Shown here: in pieces, positions 1-13,509 of the stretch
How positions within the stretch are numbered: position 1 is the stretch's first letter
Layout of the letters: each line of letters starts with the position of its first letter
Assembly: GCA_021464415.1 (NCBI GenBank)
Contig: CM038465.1
Coordinates: 18,197,839 to 18,261,838, forward strand
Length of the DNA stretch: 64,000 nt
DNA from: Lonicera japonica
Lineage: Eukaryota > Streptophyta > Magnoliopsida > Dipsacales > Caprifoliaceae
Direction: 5' to 3'
The notes under the pieces: model-generated
What the model was told of the DNA's origin: nothing
What the model saw: the letters and a program-made list of their open reading frames with translations, nothing else
Databases searched by the model: none
Translations under genes and position numbers: made by a program

Positions 1-1623
1 ACTTGGTGTAGATAATATATACATGCCATTGGAATACTAATACAATGAATTTGTTGAGACCCACTATTTTGGAAATAACTTTATTATGTTCTCTAGCTTA
101 GTAATGCATTTGACAAGTTGTGGATTTAATAAATGTTTTCGCTTCAAAAAGTCATGAGGATTATATCCACGAGATACATTCGCTATTGAATGGGCTAATT
201 GATTTACGAATGGCATTCTATCGAGCCAAGAACATATTACAAGTAGATAATTAGCTCACTCTTTGGAATGTTCAATTATTACATGGATATGATCATGAAG
301 TGGATATTAGTTTCTTACATGGTGTGTATATATATATATATATATATATGTAGATACATATGAGGCTGTAATTAATGTCGTTGTCACTAAACCTATCCAC
401 CTGTCACATACACATATTGGTTGAGCATATCATTTGTATATGAGTTGAGATATAAAGCAACTAGATATGCTCTTGGTAAGAGAAATTAGTATAAATATAT
501 GAGTGGATATATATATATATATATATATGTATGTTATATATATGAGTACAACCCCTGGGAATACTTTATATTAACGTTTTGGTTTTGTATGTTACTAATG
601 GTCTATGGGGGGGACTTAGTCTTGGTAGCTACACACCCTGATCCGTGTAAAGGGATCCCGCTTTAAGAGCAGCATATTCTATGGTCTGTAGGGGGACCCC
701 GCAAGGCGGCATACCCTATACCATTTAGGTGGTCCACCGGGGGGCTGCATACCTTAGCCTTGGGGGCTTAGATTGCGATTGTTGTGCACAGTAGAGTAAA
801 TCCTAGATATATGATGTGAGATGAGATTGACGGTTATAAGATTAGTGCCAACACTTCTCCTATGATATACTTTATTATTATGATTTACTTAGCTTCTGAC
901 GGTATATTCTGTATTGTATTTTAGGGTATGGGGTAGCACTTGGCGTGCATTGCATACAACTTGGTACTTTTTATATACTAATGTAGTATATATACATGAA
1001 AGTGGAGTATCTATAAGCATGACCTATATTACATTCAATACAGCATGTTGTGTGTGTTTTTCAATGTGTATTTTAAAATATGAAAACTTTATAGTTCTCA
1101 CTGAGCCTGTATTTGGCTCACTCCCATTTTTTAGTAGTTTTGCAGGTACCTCATTGGGGCGGCACGGATACGAAATTAGAAAGCTCTGATGACCCTAAAT
1201 GTCGGTAGTTGTCCATGAATGACTTGTCCCTTATGGGTTATAGATATTAGAACCATTTGATTTTATTGTATCATTAATTTGTATTAAATTCTATTCATAA
1301 GTATTGCAAAAGCCATTTAATTATTTTTAGGACCTCCTTGGATAGATTGGTATATATATTGAAGTATTATATTTGTGTATATTACAAACCATTATAGATG
1401 TGGAGTTAATTCTATAGTTAAACTTTATTTTCTTATTTACAGGTTTGGTTTTATTGAAAATATGAACTCCACATGCCAAAATTTTCTTAAAACGAGGCTT
1501 TATCAAAAAATTTCCTATTATATAAGTTTTAGATAATGCATTTTAAACCCGCCTTCGCGTACGGCACCTTGATTAACCTGGTTCTGGAGGTCTAAACCTC
1601 ATAACGGGATTCGGGGCGTCACA
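1..1623 (+). mobile_element. 3' part of a long Ty3/gypsy-type LTR
   Basis: The right end of this block, ending GGGGCGTCACA at 1623, is clearly related to the right end of the solo LTR at 38802-42402. Two segments match: the TGAGCC...TTTGGCTCA block followed by TTTTGCAGG (1099-1146 here, 41909-41957 there), and the terminal block with CTCCACAT, AACCCGCC and GGGATTCGGGGCGTCACA. The related solo LTR is 3.6 kb, so the left end of this one should lie outside the window. No tRNA primer-binding site follows 1623, so it is a 3' LTR or a solo LTR and not a 5' LTR. TA microsatellites sit at 326-349 and 509-528. An open frame at 914-1189 is inside the LTR and has no recognisable domain. Confidence 0.75.
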
Positions 1624-2423
1624 GCCAAGGGTAATTTCTCACTCTCTCCCACCTCATTATTGATTAATGGTTTCCACTTTCCAACATGACCTTATTTCTA
1701 ATGTATAGTAAATTAGTAATGCATTAGGTTGTAATGTTGTATACTTGTATAGGTCTAACCTTTTGAAGCCACCAAATGACCACAGCACTTCATATTTGCT
1801 TCTTGCGCATTGCATGTAGCCTTATATTATCTTAAATTTAGTTATGCTTATAGCCTTATACTACCTTTATGGCTTTATTCAATGAAATGTGCTTTTAGCC
1901 TTTTACAGTGGTCTTCGATAAATTGGTTAAATGTGTATTGGTCAGTTTGCAGGGATTACTGATCGAACCAACCGAAAACTTCAGTTTAACCGAAGGTCGG
2001 TTAAACGACTATGCCGATTCTATTTTGGTTTTAATTATATGAATACCGATTGGGCCGGTTCGGTTTACAAACCGACCAAGTCAGTTCGGTAACCGAATCG
2101 CAACCACCCCTAGTTGAGTCTTACTTTTCCAATTTCATAATCTTAATATTTGATTTTTATGTAGTGAGTGCAAATCAGTGTAATTTAAAACCTTAATAAT
2201 CAGATACGAGCTATGTGAACATTCATCCATTACCAAAAGGTTTTCGTTGTACTAAACTAAAAATAAACTAAAAATAAATTTTGAATCTAGAAAGCTAATG
2301 GTGTTCTCTTAGATTTTTGGATTTTCTAAAGAAAATGACAAAAGTGGTTCAAGTTCAATTAAAAGAACTTTTTAAGACTTACATTTCACTTTCACCCTCT
2401 TTTTCCAACTCGATTCTCCATTT
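1624..2423. other. AT-rich intergenic DNA with a CCGGTTCGGTT-rich patch
   Basis: No gene is visible. At about 1945-2105 there is a dense patch of AACCGA, CCGGTT and TCGGTT words on both strands. This kind of degenerate inverted-repeat sequence is common in plant non-autonomous elements, but no clear termini or target duplication could be found. Confidence 0.4.
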
Positions 2424-2549
2424 GAAATATGTGGCATGCTGACAAAAGAGGATATTGAGCTTATCTACAATTGTGAAGATGATGCTTTTTTAAGGAAAGT
2501 CGTAACTCCGATATATGAGTTGATTGTAGAAGTGCTACTTTTTGCTTAA
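2424..2549 (+). pseudogene. callose synthase (GSL)-like exon fragment
   Basis: One frame reads EICGML at 2424-2441, then an acidic stretch, then DDAFLRKVVTPIYELI, and stops at TAA 2547-2549. The AFLRKVVTPIY segment matches the conserved start of the domain before the glucan-synthase catalytic region of plant callose synthases, and the preceding GML fits the same neighbourhood (recalled family pattern, no search run). Only about 40 codons survive. There is no flanking exon with splice sites in the expected order and no other callose synthase sequence nearby. It is a relic or a captured exon piece. An intact gene can be excluded, because callose synthases are close to 1,900 residues. Confidence 0.5.
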
Positions 2550-5500
2550 TTTCTATATAAGAATGGCTTTGAATCTGGCTCCTCTAGTTATTTCAATCTC
2601 ACTTAGAGCAGAATAGTAAATTTAAAATGTTTCTTTAAAATTGAATGATTTAATTAGATTTTGAAAAGTAATGTTTACCTCTTGCGAAGATTCATTTAAA
2701 AATGATCTATCTGTCAAAATCTAAACAATCTAAATTTAAACGATCGTTATGAATTTATTCAACTATCATCCCACTATAGAGAAGTCCAATAAGGATTTTC
2801 TTGGAATTTCCTCTTTGCTTTCGATTCTTGTAAAATCAAGCATTCTTGCTAGAGGAACTATGACAATCTAAATGAACACTTTTGGTATAATATTATATTT
2901 GTTTACATTACTTTCCTTTGAATTCATATTAAGAAATGTTAATACGTAATTACAATATATAAACATGTAAGTTCGTTGACTACTTGGTTTTAGGCTGGCC
3001 AATACATGCTAACACTGATATCTTTTGTCACCTTACCAAATTGCTTACATCCAATAAAATGATGTACGTATCATATTAGGACTTGATTTGAAAATTGTAT
3101 TGGTAATATTGTGTGCTGCAAGAATTCAAAAGGTGGGTATAAATATGACACAAACTAAAACTGCAACACTACTGCCATAAACAATAAAACCCTAATTTCT
3201 AACAATAACAGTTAAGGAATGTTTAGGAGATGATTAGAAGTGACAGGTGAGTGGCTAGGTGGAATACGGAGATTTATTTGATCTATTTTAATATAGACCA
3301 ATAAGAAGATGAAGTGATAGGTGGTGAGTGGGTGGAATACGAAGATTTTCAGTGGTGACAGCCATAATCAGTGCTTTTTCGATAAACTCGGATTAATTTT
3401 ACATCGTAGATAATGAATGCATACGTGACTACAAGATTGATAATTTACAAAATTAAAGAGATAAGTGATTATAATTGAACCGATACATATTAGAAAGAGA
3501 GAGAAATAGAGGGCAAAGGGGAAAATTTGGGATTATCTACAAAAGATTTACTCAAATCTATCCACTTCATTTAAAATTGATGGCTTAGATATAACAATGT
3601 TTAAATTAAAAAAATCACTTAAATTAAGTAGATTTATTAATTCCATAATTTTAATGCCATTTGGTTCATTAATATATAGCTTTTTTAATTCAATTCGCAA
3701 TTTTATTCGAGTAAAATTATAGTTTTTGATTTCTCTGTTTTTAATTGTCGATTCATGTTGAATGCTTTTGCTTTTATCAATTTGAATGCATGAGAATGTT
3801 TGTATATTGATTGAAACCCTAATTACACGTTTGGCAGGATGTTCTTGCATGATTTTGATTCGATTTAATTAAAATCTTGTTTATTTGTCAGTTTTTGCTT
3901 AAGATTTGTTTTAGATTCGCAATCCTTGTTGAATGATCACACCCTTTATGTATGAATTCCATGAGCATGATATGAATCTGATTTCCCAAAATTATTGGTG
4001 CTTAAGGGCTGTTTCGCGTGGTTCTTGCTTAATTCATTGTCTGTTATCGATTATTAAATTATTGTTTTGAGCTCAAAACCTAGTTTTTTAAAAAAAGAAT
4101 CTTTGAATTTGATTTTTGAATGTTATATTGCACAAACCTCCTGATTTCCATGGGTTTTGTGTCTCTTGCATGTTTAATTCAATTATGTTTAGCTAAATTC
4201 GTAGTTAAGGGTCCGTTGTGAAAAAAATGCATATTTAGGCGTTGAATGTGATCCAATTGCATGTTTAACTTGTTTTTGCCATTAGTCGGAGATCATTTAC
4301 TGACTTTTGGAGGATATTTATCTTTGCATGCCTTTCAATATGTTTCCATAAGAATTACTCAAAAATCCATTTAATTAAGAACCGAAAAACGCCAGTTCGC
4401 AAATTTTCATACTAAATAACTAGGCTAATTTGAGAGTGGTCTATACTCTCTAATTAATTTAGTTAGCTATATAAGTGATTTGTCTGACTTAAATGCTGCT
4501 TTGGTAAAAAAAATCTCAAGTACCAAAAAATGCCAGTTTTAGCTTTAGGTGCTCTTTTTAAAACGGATTTGTTTTAAATCATGTTTAAGCCTATTCAAAA
4601 CTTAAAAGAGTGTTAGACTACTGATTTTTGGGAAGTTTAATAAAACTTGGATTGTTTTTGTCACGTGTTACCAATACTAGATCTAAAATTACTCTTTTAA
4701 AGATCAACAGTCTCAACGTCTGGTTTTGTTGCTAAATGCCGATTTATATGGTCTTTGTCATGCATGGGCCATCATACACTTTCATTGGCAATAGATTTTG
4801 ATGGTAGGGAAGCTTAATTACAGGAAATGAGTGGAAAGTCAAGTTAAAATCTTATTTTGGATCACCCGATTAGACTAATTTCCTATTTACTAACTACGAG
4901 TACCCTTAATGTTTGTTTTCCTGTGTTTTAACTTCATTTTATAATATATTTTTTCCATTAAACCAGTTGTTTTATTTTATTTATTTATGTTAAGTTCAAT
5001 TCCATGCTCCCCCGATACTAAGTAAGAAGCATTTTTAGGTAGATAACTGACGCTTATTGTTTTCCTTTTTATTACATCTTAGGTTTAAATTAGCCTTTGC
5101 CTTTAGCTAGACAACTTAAGGTGTTAGTTTCATTCCCTCTATCTTTATTTATTCATCATTTTCTCTCTCTCTCTCCCTTCCCTTCTTCCCTTTTTAAAAG
5201 TGAAATTGAAATAGTCGGACCTTAACATTCCCTATGGTTTGATCTTGGACTTATCCAAGTACTAGAACTTGACCACATGCTCTTAGATGTAATAACTTGT
5301 GTTTTTTTAAGCGTAGTTAACAAGTTATATAGTTTAAGTACAACAGGTCATGTGCTTTGAGCAATTGACATGGTCCTGAATGGATTGAATCCATCAAATG
5401 TTGAACCTAGTTTAACATTTTGCTTGTCAGGGGAAAAATATAATTATTCTTATTAAAGGTATTCTAAGCAGTTGAGTCTGTAGGATGTTGCAACACAGCA

Positions 5501-6701
5501 TCATTTGGCCATTCCTCTATATGTCATTTCATTAAATAAGTGGTATTTGATGACAAATACAATCTCTTCAACCTCAACTTTAAAGGAAAATGCCTCACTT
5601 GTTGTCCCGGTATCTTCTTACCAATTTTGATCACCTTGTTTGCATCTTGATTCCAAATCTCATGTACATCAAGATAAATAGCCTCATCCTGAAACAACAT
5701 ACAATGATTAGCACATGCTTATGCAAAATTCAAAATCTTGGATTGTTTGATATTGTGTGTAGACCAAACAAGTTTTTTTATTATAATATTAACTTTTTCG
5801 ATTAGACAGAGTATCCGTATGAGGAAACAATGGTTTGATAGAATCAAATTGCAATCATATTAGATTTGTCAAAATCATGTTGGGTTGTGAAAATCGATAG
5901 TTTTCGCTAATGAAATAACTTTTGATTGTCTTGATTTTTTTGTATTATAATAATAACTTTGCATTTCAAATGACATATCCAAAAATTAGCTCAATCCAAC
6001 GGTGCTATTAAAAGTTATGACTTATTTATAGCTAGACTATCGAAAACTTAAAGATCTTTTATCATATTCCTTTTACTATTGAATTTTGCACCAAGTGAGG
6101 GATACGGTTTTACCAAGATTTTTCCCTCTTCTCTTTATGGTATAAACCCTAATTCGTGAAAATTCAACTGTTGTGAAAAGAGTTAAGGTCGGCGAATATA
6201 TAAAGCAATAGTAAGGACCATAAGGATAAATAAAGGTTTGGGTTACCTATAGAAAGTTGGAATCCTAATTCGATTATGAATTAATTTCTTCCATAAATTA
6301 TAATTCGTACCACTAAAGAATTATAGTTGCACTCCTATTCTAATCTCAAAATTATATTTTGAGCTTTTTGTTATAAAATGCTTATTATTCTCCCCATATT
6401 GAGATTACAGATAACCATTATTTAAATTAAATTACTCACAATTATATTTAAATGACTTCTTGATCCTTAAGCCTACCATTTTACTTATTTTATATGTAGA
6501 ATTAACATAATCTACCGTTTGACATGATAAAAATTTATAAGTTTCCCAAGGGTTATCATTAATCCCAATACCGAGATGTGGATTCTGTCAATAATTGATA
6601 TTCGTCATACATATAGTGTTGTTATCCAATTCACTGAGTTATTGATCCATAAATGAATCTTACTCGTCAAAACAACAAAAAACTATGTATATATATGTCT
6701 A
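2550..6701. other. gene-poor AT-rich intergenic DNA
   Basis: Long AT-rich sequence with short spurious open frames (3548-3850 minus, 5590-5805 plus), none with a recognisable domain or start context. A short CT-rich tract lies at about 5160-5190. I see no gene, RNA gene or clear element terminus in this stretch. Confidence 0.5.
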
Positions 6702-7110
6702 TTAATTATTTCAAAACTAAAAATATAAGTAATCATAATAATCATGAGATTTTAAATTGTTTTGAATAGTATAAAAACAATGAATCCAAACTGGTCATGT
6801 CTAATGCACACAAAGTGTACTAGCATGACGAGTTGAAATTATATCATTTCACACAATCAAGATAAATTACTAAAAGTTTGTGCTACAATCCTATTGATGA
6901 GAATTTGTTATTTCAAGATTAAAAGTATAGGCAATCATAATAACCATGGAGTTTTAAATTGTTTTAAATAATTAATATAAAAACAATTAACCAAAACTAG
7001 TCATAGTCAATACATACAAAGTGTAATAGCATGACGAATTGAAATTATATCGTTTGGCGTAATCAAGATAAAAAACTAAAACTTTGTGCTACAATCCTAC
7101 CGATGGGTAT
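6702..7110. repeat. two-unit tandem repeat, about 205-210 bp per unit
   Basis: The block from about 6702 to 6902 recurs from about 6912 to 7110. Shared landmarks in order are CAATCATAAT, TTTTAAATTGTTTT, ACAAAGTGTA, AGCATGACGA, TTGAAATTATATC, AATCAAGATAAA and TTTGTGCTACAATCCTA. The copies differ by scattered substitutions and small indels, so the duplication is not recent. No coding potential is seen. Confidence 0.75.
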
Positions 7111-8086
7111 CCAATTCCATAAAAAATTGTGAATCAATAAACTTATATTTCATAAAAACTGATAATATGATTATCTGTGTGTAGCTAAACTCTACACACT
7201 AAATCATATTCTATTTCAAATAAAAAACAAACATGTACAATATTCAAATAAATAACATAATGCAACCATTGCCCATAAATATTCTTCTTACAACAACAAA
7301 ACATAGTTTATATAACATAACCAACCAAGAAAAATATGGCTTTTACTATATCACTCTAACACATGCATCTAAAGTCTCATAATTAAAGCCCATGTTATAA
7401 TTTATCTTACTAGATTTGTCGTAAGAACTAGACAATTTAACATTTTCCGCCAAAGCTTTGTTTAATAACTGTAGCAACATTATAACAGACTTATCTATCC
7501 AACCACATGGAACTTATTATCCGACTGATTCTTGTCTCACATTTGTCCTTATTTGGCGCGACAAACTTAGCATATAAAAATCGACGTGTCCCGATGTTGG
7601 GGTTATGTGGTATTCAGATTCCGAAAATTCATATTTCTCTATACAAACCAATTTTAGGGATGTCAATGAAACCCAACTTGGTAGATTTTTGACCTGGTCC
7701 AACCCTAATGAGACAAAAAAAAAATTAAAAAAGAGACCAAATTCGAGGTGCGGTAGAGTTTTGCTTTTAAAATAGGGGTGTTATTTACTCCCCTCAAAAG
7801 TGTCACAAACACCCTTTATAAAATTTAACTTAAAACACATTTTAACACTACCTTATTTGTCATAAACACCTCATTCCATTACTTGATGTTAGGTGAGTGT
7901 TTAGCACTCTTTTCACGTAAGGCAAGTTTATGTAAGTGTATTTACCTCTCATTAGGCAAACTTTATTTAGAAAACACGGAGTAATCTATTACCTGATGTT
8001 AGGCGAATTATTATAAATAAACTCTACTCAAATAAAGCGAGTTTGTACATCAAGATTCATCTCTTATCAGACAAATTTTAGGAGTG
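7111..8086. other. intergenic DNA, no feature recognised
   Basis: AT-rich sequence up to the target duplication of the PIF/Harbinger element. Overlapping open frames on the two strands at 7507-7702 have no domain I recognise. The part from about 7770 to 8086 contains loosely repeated words around GGTGTT, TGTTAGG and AGTGTTAG that could be an old non-autonomous element, but its ends cannot be defined by eye. Confidence 0.35.
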
Positions 8087-9652
8087 TTAGGGCATGTTTG
8101 GTGCATGTTTTAAAACTTGTTTTAAAACATGTTTTAAAATTATTTTATGTTTGGTTTGCAATTTTTAAAGTGCACTCAAAATTCAATTTTCGACAGTGAA
8201 CAGTTCAGCTAGTAATGTAAGGCAGGCTTGAATAAGAAACATGAGGCGTGCATAGTGAGAGAGCTTTACTTTAGTCACTTCAATAAAGTAAAAGCTGTCC
8301 ACAGCTTTACTCCATCCATCCCCCATTTGTCCTTGTTGAAGACTTTTCCATTGCTACTCTCATATTCTTCTTTGCAAGATTCATGACTACAACCACTGAT
8401 GTCCTTTATTAACTTCGCTTCCTATTTCTCCCGTGCCCTGCTCTTCTCTGTATGAGGCCCATCCATCTATCTCTTCACTGAGCTCCTTATAGCCTAAAGC
8501 AGAATCCACGTTGTGACCTACGCCCGAATTTTCGCCGAGAGAGCTTTACTTCAACTAAAGTTGAAGCTACCTCCTTTCAACACTCGAATTGTGTGCACCC
8601 CACATGGTATTTGTACGAAAAAAACCCCAACTTATGCTATGTTGATACGACTCTTGAGTCTGTGGAGTCAGATCTTGGCTTTCCATCAAATACAAGGCAT
8701 TTTATTCTCCACTTCTTCAAACACAATAAAACACACCGGCATAGGCTAACAAGAGAGTAAATGGTGCTTACAAGAAGTAAAAGAAGGCTTCTTGATGTAC
8801 AACCTGTTTCATCGACACTTGAATTCACCGACGGAACCGTCTCTGCAGACAATTTCTCTCCGACAGAAAGAGCAAAGATTTGTTCTCCGCTGCATTTGTT
8901 TATAAATTTTGTTGCAATGTTCTTCCTTTTAAGAAGGGTTTCAAGTCCAATTGATTGGTACATGCCCGTGTTTTGATGATATGTGTACAAGGCACTACCT
9001 TGATGATATGCATATAAGGTGTTCGACAATATGGTTATTTGATTGCACTCGAAAATTTCATACTTTCATAATTTATTCTTGTTAACAATTTCTTAGGAAA
9101 ACTGAGTGGCAGGAACCAAATTTTGGAAATGCACTTTTTGATATAATTTTAATAAGCATACATAGTTGAAGCTAATTTATTTTGTCCTCGTATATACTAG
9201 ATGGTTCAGCTCCTTCTTAGGTGTTTCAATGGGCCCTGAGTTGTAGGCATGTTTGTGTTGTATTCACTGATCATACATGATGATGGGAAGCATATATAAT
9301 TAAAAGGTCACTCTTGTGTTGTATTTAGATATGGGCCTTGCATTGTGCAAACTTGGATTGATCATATGTGTTATATGTGTTTTTTTTGCTCTTCACTGGT
9401 TTTGTTGGAAACTAAAGAGATGGTTTATATATCTTTGACTGCTACTTATTGGGCTATATCTTAAGAGATGGAAACTAACGTCACAAGTTTGTAATCGATG
9501 GGTGACTAAATGTAAATGTTAAACATTGTTTTGAGGCAATTAGGGAAAAAAATATATAGCAAACTGCTCTTTGTGTATTCTGGTTGTGACTACTTTCTCC
9601 CAACTTTTTATATATCCTATAAGTTATATTCTTCACGATCTCGTTAATATAG

Positions 9653-10972
9653 ATGAGTAACCCCGTTATCGGCGAGTCGTCATGTAATTGGCACTCGTCT
9701 CACGAGGAAATTTTCATACAATTCATGGAGGAAGAATTCAACACTGGTCGAATAGGGATGAATAACACTTTAAGTGCAAAACAAGTGAACGAAATCTCTC
9801 AAAAATTAAAAGAGCGCACCGGACGGTACTTCGACGCAGTCCTGATTAGAGCTAAATTTGCTCAGATGAAAGTCAAAACCAACGCATTCCATAAATTAAT
9901 TAACATGACGGGTTTCGGCTGATGCTACGAGATAAACACAGTTACTGCTGAGGAGAACGTGTGGGCGACATACCTGAAGGTAATTATATCAAATCGTACC
10001 TAAGTTAATTATTTATGTTATTATTCATTTTTTGAGGTTTATGTGAGGATCAAGCGCTTACCATTGCGCCAAAAGTTATAGCTGTTAGCGAAGGCGCAAC
10101 TTTATTTCTTTATACGCAATGCCCATTAGAGCGCCATGGCATTCGATAACCTGCACACTAGATATACCCTCCGGATTCACCACAAGAGGAGCGCAATTGT
10201 GGATTTACCTCTAACAATCCCTCCCCCCACAATGGTGTGCCCCAGGTATCGAACCCGTGACCTCCTCTGATACCAATTGTGAGGATCAAGCGCTTACCGT
10301 TGCGCTAAAAGCTATAGCTGTCAACGAAGGCACAACTTTATTTCCTTATATGTAAGGCCCATTAGAGCGCCATGGCATTCGATAACCTGCACACCGGATA
10401 TGCCATCCGGATTCACCACAGAGAGGAACACAATTGTGGATTTACCTCTAATAGTTTACATAATTTTCTTACCATTAATACCTTTTGTAGGTAAACCCGA
10501 CAGCCTCCATGTTTAAAAAGAAGGGTTTACATGGTTACGAGAAACTTTTTAAAATTTTCAAAAACACTACAACAACAGGTATCTTTGGCCGAGCTTCAAA
10601 TCAAGGGCCACTTGACTCTAACGAGGACATGACGTGGGAGGTGGTCCAAGCATGTTTCGTATGGACGATGCCTACGTCCATGGCAGTGGGGGCAAGAGTC
10701 GGTCTTCAAAACAGACCAAGACCTCATTGGACGCGCTTTTGGAAACGATGTCGGAGACATCATGTACAAAAAGAGCGTATTACGATAAGCAGGCGACGTC
10801 CGCGAAAGAGCACAGCATGATCGAATGCATGAGTGTGTTAAAAAATATGCCAGTTTCCGGAGAGAAGTATGCACGCGCTGCCGACAAGTTAATAAGTGGC
10901 GGCAAGGATTGGCGCAGTTTCTTCCTCCTCTCAAATTCGAACAGGCAACTTGAATGGGTTAATGGGCTGTGA
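9653..10972 (+). pseudogene. PIF/Harbinger ORF1, Myb/SANT-like DNA-binding protein
   Basis: Exon 1 starts MSNPVIGESS at 9653 and carries the Myb/SANT-like helix pattern (FIQFMEEEF, NEISQKLKERTG, KFAQMKVK) seen in the ORF1 proteins of plant PIF elements and in L10-interacting Myb-domain proteins. The expected GFGW becomes GFG-stop (TGA at 9920-9922); the frame then continues through TVTAEENVWATYLK to a GT donor near 9979. After an intron filled by repeats, exon 2 resumes around 10496 (ASMFKKKGLHGYEKLFKIF). A frameshift near 10630 moves the reading into the frame ending at 10972 with the WRSFFLL...LEWVNGL tail. In this superfamily ORF1 works with the transposase to bind element ends. This copy is non-functional. 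Confidence 0.8.
10034..10470 (-). repeat. tandem SINE-like units with a tRNA-type B box
   Basis: Two similar units start at about 10034 and 10280 with TGTGAGGATCAAGCGCTTACC and share CCATTAGAGCGCCATGGCATT, GATAACCTGCACAC, CCGGATTCACCACA and TTGTGGATTTACCTCTAA. Between them, read on the minus strand, is GGTTCGATACC, which fits the RNA polymerase III B box of tRNA-derived SINEs. No poly(A) tail or target duplication was identified, so assignment as a SINE is tentative. The whole block lies in the intron of the PIF ORF1 gene. Confidence 0.55.
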
Positions 10973-12149
10973 TGGCATTATGGGTGTTGGCTGGATTTTA
11001 AAGTGCATTTTCTGCTTTAAAAACTCTCCTTTGTTGGGTTTATTTAGACTACTGTTATGGTTTTTTTTTCCTCTCCCAGTACACTCTGTTGATGGTTTAT
11101 CCGTGGACCACAAAGTTGAATTTGAACCGTTGGTTGTAGGTTGTGTCTCTTTTTTCTATCTAATAACTGCTACTTATTTATCTTTATATATATATATATT
11201 ATTGTTTATTAAATGCCATGTCTATATTTATTCATATGTGTAGTACAAATTTGGTTAAATGTAAACATAATTCCTTTAATGTTTTGGGTGCCTCTCCTGT
11301 AACGCAGAGTTGAGTGAGCAAGAATCCCACGGTCACAGGGAGCATTTTAAATGCAGCCTAAGGTATAAAAACTATCTTGTTTAAGTATTTTAAAAAATTT
11401 AAATCCTTTATTGAAGCAAACAAATTTTTTTTTTGCAAAAATATATATCTATGAGTAATTTTTTATGTCAGCCTATTTTTTTTTCCGTGCAAATACAAAT
11501 TTGAAGTCAGTCTATAAGTAATTTTTAAGTGAATCAGTAATTTTATTACTATAAGTAAAATTTTTTAAGCTAATAAATTTACTATAAGTAATTTTAGTTT
11601 TAAATCAGTCTATTTAAGTTATTAAAGTGCAAACAAAAATTTTCGTGCAAAAATTAAGTCAGTCTATTTTCTTTTTTAAGAAAGTCTATTAAATTCAAGA
11701 TATTAATTAAGTAATTCTATTAAATTTATTTTTGTGCATGGCTATAAGTAATTTTTTTTACTGTTAAACTTAGTAGTACTAAACTACATAACTCATTTAG
11801 GGACATCAGGGAATTCCCAACCAAGTATGTTAAATTAAATTAATATATATTAACATAAATATATATATTAAAAACAAATGGTACTAACATCTATAAACAA
11901 AAGAGACGGCTAAAAACATTTATAACTACTAACGTAGAATATTTCTGTGTCTTACTTTGAAGGAAAAAGTTGTTTTACGTTACGACCTTTGAACAAAGTT
12001 GAATTCGAAAGATTTGCATTTGACCGCGTACATCAGCACTCCAGGTATGTTTCCAGTTAATCCTGTTACTAAATGCGTAAAGTAATACATTAGTAGCCTT
12101 TTACAATTTAACATATTCAAATGCATATTTATATATACTATTAGAGATA

Positions 12150-13509
12150 ATGTCTACCTCTAGTCCATCACACCAAGACCATAATTCTAGTTCATCGGAT
12201 GACAATTTGGAACATTTTTCGATCATACTCGCTAACATACTTCAACAAAAACAAAGGCTGCCTTATCAAATATCGGCTTTAGCAGGAATGGAGTTTATGC
12301 GCCATATGTTAGAAGGTTCTCCGGTGTTGTGTTATAATTTGTTCCACATGTACCCACCTACCTTTACAGCTTTGTGTGGGTTGCTTAGGACGAGCGGATA
12401 CATTGACGAGAAAAAAAATAGATATGTGTCACTAAAAGAGTCGGTGGCTATATTTTTACATGTAGTGGCACATAGAAATACACATCGGGGGGAGGCGAAT
12501 GGATTTTCACATTTGACTGAAAACAATTAATACCCACTTCAAAATAATTTTGGAAGCGTTGGCGAATTTGGCCCCTACTTTGATACGCCTCCCCAACGGA
12601 CATGATACGGCTGAGGAAATCATATGTAATCTACAGTTTCATCCTTGGTTTAAGGTAAACCACTAAAACACATTTGATACAAAATTATATACCATATATT
12701 AATATGTTTTAATAGAAAAAATTATGTATTTGTAGAATGCTATTGGGGCAATTGATGGCACGCTAGTTGATGCATGGGCACTTAGAGAAAGGCACAACGC
12801 ATGTCGTTTACAGAAAGAAAATATTGCACAAAATGTCATGGCAGCATGTTCATTTGACATGATGTTTACGTTTGTATATTCTGGTTAGGAAGGAAGTGCT
12901 AATGATTCCCGTATTTTGCTACAAGCATTACAAACGGGAGTACTTCCAATGCCACCTCAAAGTATTTGAGGAAATGAACATTTTTAAAATTTTGTCAATT
13001 ATAATGTAAATATGATATAATTTTATACCTGAATCCAATTTCATTTACTATTAGATAAATATTATTTGGTAGATTGCAGATATTCAAACATGCCCGGCTT
13101 TTTGGCACCATATCGAGGCGAAAGATTACATGAATTTCGTGGCGCACATAATGGGCCAACAAGTCCGAAGGAGTTGTTTAATAGAAGGCATTCGTCTCTA
13201 AGAAATGTTATTGAAAGGACTTTTGGCGTGCAGAAGGCAAGGTTTTCAATATTGAAGCAAATAACTAATTTCAAACAAACAAGGCAAGTTATGATGGTCA
13301 CTGCTTGTTGTGTTGTGCATGACTTCAGTCGAATGCATAGCGCAGATGATCAATTATTTGCTGAATATACTGATGAGAGTTTTATAGCAGCGGTCGTGAA
13401 TCCAGAAATTTCCGAAGATTTGGATATCTCACAAAATCAGCTCAATTTAATGTCCGAATATAGAGATCAAATTGCTATGGCAATGAGGAATGAGTACATG
13501 GCATCTTAG
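12150..13509 (+). pseudogene. PIF/Harbinger DDE transposase (ALP1/HARBI1-like)
   Basis: The N-terminal part (12150-12530) contains the ESVAIFLHVVAHRNTHR block typical of plant Harbinger transposases. A second block from 12736 reads AIGAIDGTL (first catalytic Asp) through NVMAACSFDMMFTFVYSG to EGSANDSR (second Asp). The block at 13066-13509 reads MPGFLAPYRGERLHEF, NRRHSSLRNVIERTFG (catalytic Glu in IER), KARFSIL and ends at TAG 13507-13509. Defects include frame breaks after 12530, TAG at 12886-12888 where the family has the Trp of WEGSA, and AT-rich intron-like or inserted DNA at 12660-12735 and 12970-13065. The transposase would cut and paste the element by its TIRs; this copy cannot. Confidence 0.85.

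Noticed and set aside
8513..9029. Possible gene at the left end of the PIF element
   Set aside because: Overlapping frames on both strands without domains; they sit in the subterminal region of the transposon.
10240..10270. tRNA gene on the minus strand
   Set aside because: Only a B-box-like motif within a repeated unit; no acceptor stem or anticodon arm could be built.
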